13,282 nt of DNA, taken from NCBI GenBank assembly GCA_003550305.1, contig QKYT01000188.1, positions 32,098 to 45,379 on the forward strand, given 5' to 3'. The notes below the pieces were generated by a model. That model was not told where the DNA came from, made no database searches, and saw only the letters and a list, made by a program, of their open reading frames with translations. This document shows, in pieces, positions 8,303-13,282 of this stretch (within the stretch, counting starts at the first letter, position 1; every line of letters starts with the position of its first letter). Made by a program: the position numbers and the translations under genes. The stretch comes from Glomus cerebriforme. Lineage: Eukaryota; Glomeromycota; Glomeromycetes; Glomerales; Glomeraceae.

Positions 8303-8520
8303 TAAATCTATCTACAAAAATTTTAATTTTAATAAAAAAAAATACATAATTTTTTGTTTAATACTACATATAAAAAACTTATCTGTACTCAAAATAAATA
8401 TTTTCTTGCAATTATTGGTTTACATGTTAAAGGATAGAAAGAAGGTTTTTGGTTTGCATATATAGTACAGTTGTTAACAAACTTTTCAACAATTTCTTGT
8501 CTTACAAAACTCCAATTTTG
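8303..8520 (-). pseudogene. Integrase N-terminal part with a decayed intron
   Basis: This is the 5' part of the same integrase as 4200-4767. On the minus strand it reads NWSFVRQEIVEKFVNNCTIY, then ANQKPSFYPLTCKPIIARKY, LF, a TGA and VQ. This matches the region after the HHCC finger in KRBA2/Gypsy-type integrases, where NC.IC (second Cys now Tyr) is followed by a Pro-rich link to the core. An intron at 8312-8382 then separates VQ from IDL: its donor reads CAG|ATAAGT where CAG|GTAAGT is expected, and its acceptor is a clean TTTTTGTAG. Spliced, the codons give VQIDL and, across the transposon insertion, IDLSYN. Coding upstream of about 8520 belongs to a hAT transposase instead, so the integrase is 5'-truncated and its His-His half is missing. 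Confidence 0.7.
8312..8382 (-). other. Relic intron with mutated donor (ATAAGT)
   Basis: A 71-bp phase-0 intron of the integrase gene. Everything except the first donor base fits a normal fungal intron. The G-to-A change at the donor would block normal splicing, in line with decay of the gene. Confidence 0.6.
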
Positions 8521-9154
8521 AAAATGGGATTTCATAACAAACAAAAAACCAGATTAATGCTTGATCAATTTTATCTTTAAGATTGCTTACTGAAACCTAG
8601 AGGTTTAGGCAAGATGGCATTTCACCAAAAAGCAAAATTCTGCCAAAACTATATTAAAGTTATATTAAAAAACTGGCAAAACTCTAGAAAAAAACGAAAC
8701 TGCCAAAACCTATTATAATTGCCAAAACTGCCAAAACTCTACCAAAACTATAATAAATCTATAGTAAAATTTTGACAAAACTAATCGTAGGATTTTGAAG
8801 AGATTTAGGCAGGCAATCTTATTTGTCCTTTTTACAAGCATCAATTTCAATTAATAAAGAATTTTGCATTTTATTTGTTGATGTAGTAGATGATGCTAAT
8901 AACTCCATGTATTCTAATTTAATACTAAGTAGTACATTATTATAATGCAATGCCAAATGTGATTTCAACACTTCAGGTTTTTCTTTAGCCTATGATTCAG
9001 TACAATAATGACATTGAGCAGAATAATGACCACTACCTAATGCTTTTTTAGTAAAATGATCCCATATCTGTGATTTCTTATGGCCTCTTTTAGCTACTTT
9101 ATTTTAGCTATCAGCTGTATTTAAAATTGATATTGTATCTAAAAATGTTGAGCT
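8521..9154 (-). pseudogene. hAT transposase fragment with BED zinc finger
   Basis: This is the N-terminal end of a hAT-family transposase. It starts with a short leader (STFLDTISILNTADS, a stop, NKVAKRGHKKS) and continues with a BED-type zinc finger: IWDHFTKKALGSG, HYSAQCHYCTES, a TAG, AKEKPEVLKSHLALHY. The aromatic Trp/Phe, the CxxC pair and the HxxxH pair are all in place. The linker IKLEYMELLASSTTSTNKM leads to DACKKDK, where a roughly 200-bp insertion (8599-8813) breaks the gene. Beyond it, coding resumes with LKDKIDQALIWFFVCYEIPF, the typical hAT segment after the BED finger (..ALIRFFVCCGIPF..). It stops abruptly near 8521, where integrase sequence begins. The catalytic RNase H-like and dimerisation domains are absent. 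Two stop codons at former Gln/Trp codons and a one-base shift near 8580 add to the decay. Confidence 0.75.
8599..8813. mobile_element. Short insertion flanked by 15-bp direct repeats
   Basis: AGAGGTTTAGGCAAG (8599-8613) and AGAGATTTAGGCAGG (8799-8813) match at 13 of 15 positions, exactly 200 bp apart; both differences are transitions. The hAT coding sequence runs up to one copy and resumes at the other, so the 185 bp between are an insertion and the 15-mers its target duplication. The insert carries repeated (G)CCAAAAC words: 8641, 8674, 8701, 8720, 8730, 8740 and a variant at 8774. No clear terminal inverted repeats or poly-A tail is seen. The class is unknown: a SINE-like insertion would explain the long duplication, while a MITE with an 8-bp core (TTTAGGCA) is also possible. 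Confidence 0.6.
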
Positions 9155-9503
9155 CGTTATTATTAAAAATTAATGAAAGTAATGAAAAAATTATTATGAA
9201 TTTTTTATTTATATTTAATATATATTNTTGTTAATTTCTCAAAAAAANACTTATTTATTATAAAATATTCATNAAAAAAAAGCAAATTATTACATTGAAA
9301 GAAAAAAGATTATCAAAAAATTAAGATCAGAATTAATCAAAATTAATTTAAATGTTAGATCAGCTGATTTACTGATATATTTATAATTTACAGAATACGG
9401 ATTTATTTACAAATTTGCAGAATTGTTTACAGAATAGATGAAATGCTAAATTGGCTATAATTTAAGAATTTTGACATTAATTATAGATATGTGCATATTT
9501 ATT
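9155..9503. other. A+T-rich stretch, no gene seen
   Basis: Low-complexity A/T with Ns at 9227, 9248 and 9273. The words ATTTACAGAATA and GTTTACAGAATAG at about 9386-9436 repeat imperfectly. The final TTATTACAG at about 9498-9506 looks like a splice acceptor for the next coding segment. Confidence 0.4.
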
Positions 9504-10101
9504 ACAGAAAGGACTTCAGACTCTAATTTAGATGATAAAATGAGAATTGGATTTAATAATTTAATAATTTTAAAAATTGTCTAAATGTGTATCTAGATCA
9601 ACTATCTAATATATCTTCGGTAGACAGTAGCATAATAACTATATATGAATCAGTTACTTTAGAAAATGGTGCTATAATGCGCATCATTAATAGCTATCAT
9701 AAAAGGCCTTGGTTTAGTGATATATCAGTTTACATGGATTTTGAGAAATTATTAGATTATTCTTCTAACAAAGGTATTTGTTATGGACAGGTAATTATTT
9801 TATTTTTCAATGTTAATATTTGCATCAGGATGTTGCATTTAATAATTATTCTTCAAATTTTATTAAGATGTTATTAATAGCATAAATAGATATAAAAAAA
9901 CATAAAATTATGTTAAAACTTGCATTAATTCGGTGATATGACTTCAAGTCACAAAGTCAGCTATATCTTTACAGATGCTCTCGATTGAAACTTACAAATA
10001 TTTATAACTTTATTAACATAGAAGCTATTCAAGATATTGTATATATTATACTACGATTTAATTTAAATAATAAATATTTTGTTAATAAATTTATATTTTA
10101 G
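9504..10101 (+). pseudogene. Two-exon remnant, unknown multicopy family
   Basis: I do not know the function. Coding begins after a probable acceptor (TTATTACAG) with TERTSDSNLDDKMRIGFNNL. It shifts by one base in the A-run at 9572-9576 and continues NVYLDQLSNISSVDSSIIT, SVTLENGAIM, NSYHKRPWFSDISVYMDFEK and GICYGQ at 9790. An intron 9791-9867 (GTAATT...TTAAG, phase 0) leads to exon 2: MLLIA, a TAA, IDIKKHKIMLKLALIR, a TGA, YDFKSQ, SRLKLTNIYNFINIEAIQDI, and the end NNKYFVNKFIF with TAG 10099-10101. The run to a natural stop shows that this is the true C-terminus. Stops at 9883-9885 and 9934-9936 are each one transition from Gln and Trp. A second, shorter copy lies at 1862-2036 on the other strand. 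I recall similar C-terminal segments in many proteins of mycorrhizal fungi, often near transposons, but cannot name a domain. Confidence 0.6.
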
Positions 10102-10597
10102 TTATATTACATAAAATCGGATTAACTGACAACATCAGGAAATTTTTTCAGGAGATATATAGCGATATATATTTCTTTATCATTATTTATCATAATAAAA
10201 ATATTGATAATTAATGTATTCAGATAAATATCGATAAATATCTGTGATATTATAACGATATTTATCTGAATANGTTAATTAATCATGAGNTTAGTTGACG
10301 ATGCAGTTATTTATCNAATATNATCACAATGATAATTGATGATNCATACGCGNTTTTTTATACCAACAGTTGTTAAACAAAATTATACACTATTGCACAA
10401 TACCCATATATCAATGCTACTTAATATTTTTTCAATATAATAAATAGTTATAATAAATAGTTATTATATAATTATAATTTTATTTATTTTAGATTTACTT
10501 ATCTAATAAATATATTAAAAAATAATTTTTTTATAAATTAAAATTAAAATTTTATTAAAATTTATTAAAAATCTTTAAAATCGGGTTCAGATTATTA
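10102..10597. other. Non-coding, A+T-rich, with one strong palindrome
   Basis: No coding frame is supported. The region contains a perfect inverted repeat (10218-10271) and a cluster of Ns (10273, 10290, 10316, 10322, 10344, 10353) just after it, then TATAATAAATAGTTA-type low complexity. Confidence 0.45.
10218..10271. repeat. Perfect 16-bp inverted repeat, 22-bp loop
   Basis: ATTCAGATAAATATCG (10218-10233) and CGATATTTATCTGAAT (10256-10271) are exact reverse complements. Outside them TTGATAATTAATGT and ANGTTAATTAATCA extend the pairing imperfectly for about a dozen more bases. The structure suggests the centre of a foldback or MITE-type element. It is longer than expected by chance, though A+T bias reduces its significance. 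Confidence 0.6.
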
Positions 10598-10665
10598 TAT
10601 TGGCCAATATTAAACATAATTCTGGCCAAATTTGAAAATAATTTGGGCCAAAACCGCCTGATTAG
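10598..10665. repeat. Repeated GGCCA words
   Basis: TATTGGCCAATA (10598-10609) is a perfect palindrome. It is followed by CTGGCCAAATTT (from 10622) and TTTGGGCCAAAA (from 10643), a similar word at roughly 21-22-bp steps. These may be decayed units of a short repeat or the end of a transposon. Function unknown. Confidence 0.4.
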
Positions 10666-10722
10666 TTTCAGAAAATTTTTTCTTTTAAAATATCTTACTA
10701 CTGATACGTCCTCTTTTTGTCA

Positions 10723-10792
10723 CTATGAATGGGNGGAGGAAGCAGCAATGGCTCTTCCCCTATAGGTACTAATGACCTCTACCCATTCATAG
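10723..10792. repeat. G+C-rich hairpin with 17-bp arms
   Basis: CTATGAATGGGNGGAGG (10723-10739) and CCTCTACCCATTCATAG (10776-10792) pair at 15 of 17 positions, the exceptions being one N and one G/A change. The 36-nt loop is also G+C-rich (GGCTCTTCCCCTATAGG). CCTCT words lie just outside both arms. In DNA this A+T-rich such a block is notable. It could be a small non-autonomous element or a structured RNA. No coding frame spans it. Confidence 0.6.
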
Positions 10793-10855
10793 AGGAGAGG
10801 CTTTTCGGAAGATTAATTTAAAAAAAAATTAATTAAAAAAAGGAGTTTTCTGGAT

Positions 10856-10892
10856 GCCACCCCCGGGTGGTAACATGTTTTTTGCCACCCCC
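10856..10892. repeat. GCCACCCCC direct repeats and small palindrome
   Basis: GCCACCCCC occurs at 10856-10864 and 10884-10892. The first overlaps a palindrome, CCACCC-CC-GGGTGG (10857-10870). A CACGTGA word follows near 10898. This is probably transposon terminal sequence, as G+C-rich (G)CCACCCC ends are common in DNA transposons; no partner end was found in the window. Confidence 0.45.
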
Positions 10893-11022
10893 TCATTCAC
10901 GTGACTTTACTAAAAATAGAGTTCAATTGAATAACCAAAAAATCATTTATTAATTATATTTTATTAATGTTTTTATTATTATTGCATTTCAGTATTATGT
11001 AATAAAGTTCGATTATTGCTCC

Positions 11023-13282
11023 TTACACCTTATATATGTATGTATGACTTTCTTTTCCACATAGTTTACATGGTGCTGTGCATCGTCTAATATTATGATT
11101 AGATGCATTACAATTACTACATGTTTTCAAACTTTTACCCTGTCCAGTATTAAAATTACTGCTCTCTTGACCATTACTATCTTGAACACTCTTGTTAGAG
11201 CTTTTGCATAATTCAACAGAACTTTTAAACCTTTTATTTCGTGATCTTCCCTTGGATCTAACCATATGTGGATTAAGAATTCTATTTGAATTTAATTCAT
11301 CAGCACCTTCATCCGTGTCATACAATTCTTCTAGAATATTATTTAAAACATCTAAGACATCAAATCGTTTCTTCTCAGTAGCAACTTGAGCAATTTTACA
11401 ACCTATTCCAAATAAATCACTATATAAATGCCATGTTTGAATCTTCATATTAATATTATCATTTGAATCTTCGTTCCTAAGTAAATCTAGAATTGTTGAT
11501 CNTNTAACATTTNAAAAATTCCCGTTCACATCCATAAATGCTTGATTTTGAACAAGATTCTCTGAATTATCATGAATTTCTGATTTAAACCATCATTTCT
11601 TGATTAAAGAAATACTAAATTGTGCTTGCTGGCTACGAATTATAACTTGAAAAAAATGCCTGCATACTAATTCACGATTCAGAATTATTAAACAAGTACA
11701 GATATGACCTTGATCAAGTAAAATAATTACAAAATGAGGCGTTGAGTTTGGATTATGTGTGATATAAGTAACACACCATATTTCAAGGATATTTTTCCAG
11801 TCAACTTTATTTATCAAAGATTTCAAAGATATTTGTGCTACATCGACTTGATCATCAGGATTTGAACTATTATTTTCTTGTTTATCTTGTTCAGTATCCT
11901 AAAGCAATGATAAATTAGAATCAAAATTATAATAAACACGAAGATAGTTTATCACTTGCTAAATGTTTACCACAGCAATGTTATTATATTCTTCAGGTGG
12001 AATTAAACTAGCATTGTATTCTAAACTTATATCAAGTTATGCTTTTTGAATAAAATACAATTTGGATGTAAGATATTTCTTTAATTCTTCAATTATACGT
12101 GGAAAAATTCGTTGTGATGCTGATGTTGATATGTTTACATGAGGAAGTGACTCAATCCAATCTCAGTATTTAGCTTTTGTAGTCTGATTATGAAGAAAGG
12201 ACTGGATACCTTGAAAAAAATCTATTAAACTGCATTGAGAATTAATGTACTTCTTGATGATAGCATTAATTCCTTCAACACGTTGTGTTNATATCATCCC
12301 TGCAGTAAAAAACTACTAGAAGTAAGTAAAGTACCAAAATCATCTAATAATAACTTTTTTAAAACTTACCATACAGATAAATGCTTTTACCCATGATTCT
12401 TTGATTTTATCTAAAGTTCCTGTTAAATAATTGCTAGCCAAAGGAAATGTTTCAATTAATTGATTCCACTTAATTTCAAATATAGCTTCATTTAAGNTAT
12501 TTTNAGCTGAATAAAATTTGGATAAAAAATCATTATAATTTTCGNCTAAAGGTCTTTGTATATGATGATNCAAATTTTGACGAATATGAAATATGCAGTG
12601 GATATNTTTAACNTGAGGTAAAAGNGTAGTTAATGNCNCGTNCAAACCTGTATCTGCATCACTAATAATAACAGTTGGTATAATTCCATGGTTTGCTTCT
12701 AAAAGTTGTTCTAAAATCCATATATAGGATGCTGATGTTTCATCAGATAATAATGCTTGTGCAAAAACGTGTGTATGATTTTGATTATCAACACCAATAA
12801 AAAGATAAAGAGCCATCTGGTATTTATTTGTTCTTGATGTATTATCTATCCGTTACAATAACATCATGATAATATTGATATAGATCCTGCTGGTTTGAAT
12901 CCATCCAAAAAATATGAAATAGCCTTCCTTGCATAATTTTTTTTAGAAATAAACATTCCAGGATCTTTTCTTTGCTGATTTTCAAGTTTTTTCAACAACC
13001 GAAATGCATCATTATCTAAATCATTAGCTTCAGAATTATCTTGCTTGAAGTGTTGGATTGCATTGATTACATCTTTTTCTAAGAAGGTTTGCTGCGAAAA
13101 TTCAGCAATTAAAAGATTTCGTATCATAAAACTTCCCATTTCAGGTGAGTTGTTAACATAAAACTTTATTCAGCTCATTACTAGCTCAGGTAAGCTGCGA
13201 TATAGTGGTGCAAAGACTGCTGTTGCAATATTAAGATCATGATTTGTATGCCGTGGTTCAAAAGTAGTTACTCTGGGATTTG
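11023..13282 (-). pseudogene. Mutator-like (MULE) transposase, partial
   Basis: This catalyses cut-and-paste transposition of MULE elements in intact copies. The N-terminus lies beyond the window. From the right edge: FEPRHTNHDLNIATAV, NLLIAEFSQQTFLEKDVIN, then after a shift RLFHIFWMDSNQQDLYQYY and HDVIVTD, and after another shift NTSRTNKYQMALYLFIGVDN. The catalytic D (VTDN), D (VIISDADTG) and E (TQRVEGINAI) are present, with the CxxH of HCIFHIRQNL between. An intron at 12313-12369 lies after VKAFICM. From 12312 down to 11023 one frame runs through with stops only: TGA (KAKY-stop-DW), TAA, two TAGs, and TGA (LIKK-stop-WF). A SWIM zinc finger follows (CTCLIILNRELVCRHFF), then an acidic linker, and at the end a CCHC zinc knuckle (CSNCNASNHNIRRC) and a second, incomplete one (CKLCGKESH). 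Ns cluster at 11502-11513, 12290 and about 12497-12642. MULE terminal repeats were not found. Confidence 0.85.
12313..12369 (-). other. Intron of the MULE transposase gene
   Basis: GTAAGT donor after the codons TGT ATG, and CTAGTAG acceptor before TTT TTT ACT GCA GGG. Phase 0, 57 bp. Splicing joins the catalytic-domain segment ending VKAFICM to FFTAGMI and TQRVEG, matching the normal order of MULE transposases. Confidence 0.6.

Noticed and set aside
8265..8465. Plus-strand open frame starting in the right TIR
   Set aside because: It crosses the transposon end into integrase sequence that reads on the minus strand; no protein-like character.
8640..8782. Possible CRISPR-like or tandem array of GCCAAAAC words
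   Set aside because: Units are only 8-10 bp, unevenly spaced and variable, and the setting is eukaryotic; better seen as internal words of a short inserted element.
10700..10905. Ribosomal or transfer RNA gene in the G+C-rich island
   Set aside because: No cloverleaf, no tRNA box A/B pattern and no rRNA-like conserved stretch could be recognised.
11192..11389. Plus-strand open frame inside the MULE gene
   Set aside because: Shadow of the linker before the zinc knuckles on the opposite strand.

Overview
This window looks like repeat-rich nuclear DNA from a filamentous fungus. The best fit is an arbuscular mycorrhizal fungus (Glomeromycotina, Rhizophagus-like). It is very A+T-rich, has short GT-AG introns (about 57-87 bp), and holds decayed copies of transposon and multicopy protein families that I associate with those genomes. 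That assignment rests on remembered family resemblance, not a search. I found no bacterial features, tRNA, rRNA or CRISPR array, and no intact gene.

Layout. 1-2040: fragments of three coding remnants of unknown function (386-851 +, 1640-1816 +, 1862-2036 -) in A+T-rich filler. 2537-2658: a palindromic, MITE-like repeat. 2921-8520, minus strand: one decayed retroelement-type integrase gene (rve core, CxC-type Cys-rich tail, KRBA2/Ty3-Gypsy-like). It is split by an A+T-rich stretch (about 3506-4199) and by a 3533-bp Tc1/mariner-type transposon (4770-8302). 8521-9154, minus: the BED-finger end of a hAT transposase, itself interrupted by a roughly 200-bp insertion (8599-8813). 9504-10101, plus: a two-exon remnant of an unknown family whose paralogue is the 1862-2036 fragment. 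10102-11022: non-coding, with several inverted repeats and an unusual G+C-rich island. 11023-13282, minus: a Mutator-like (MULE) transposase running off the right edge.

The most interesting item is the transposon at 4770-8302. Its two ends are 50-bp terminal inverted repeats, 45/50 identical, each next to a TA. Removing the element plus one TA rejoins the broken integrase gene in frame through its conserved IDLIDL motif, so the boundaries are supported to the base. Between the repeats lie two spliced genes, tail to tail. On the minus strand is a DD34E transposase. On the plus strand is a Cys-rich protein with a basic linker and a C-terminal SAM-like domain. This suggests a two-gene Tc1/mariner element, or one that captured a gene, rather than the usual single-gene form.

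Decay pattern. Most premature stops are one transition (C to T or G to A) away from Gln, Trp or Arg codons. Four of the five differing TIR columns fall at sites best explained as former CpG, and one intron donor reads AT for GT. This points to cytosine deamination acting on silenced repeats. Single Ns cluster in the repeats, as expected when similar copies are collapsed in an assembly.
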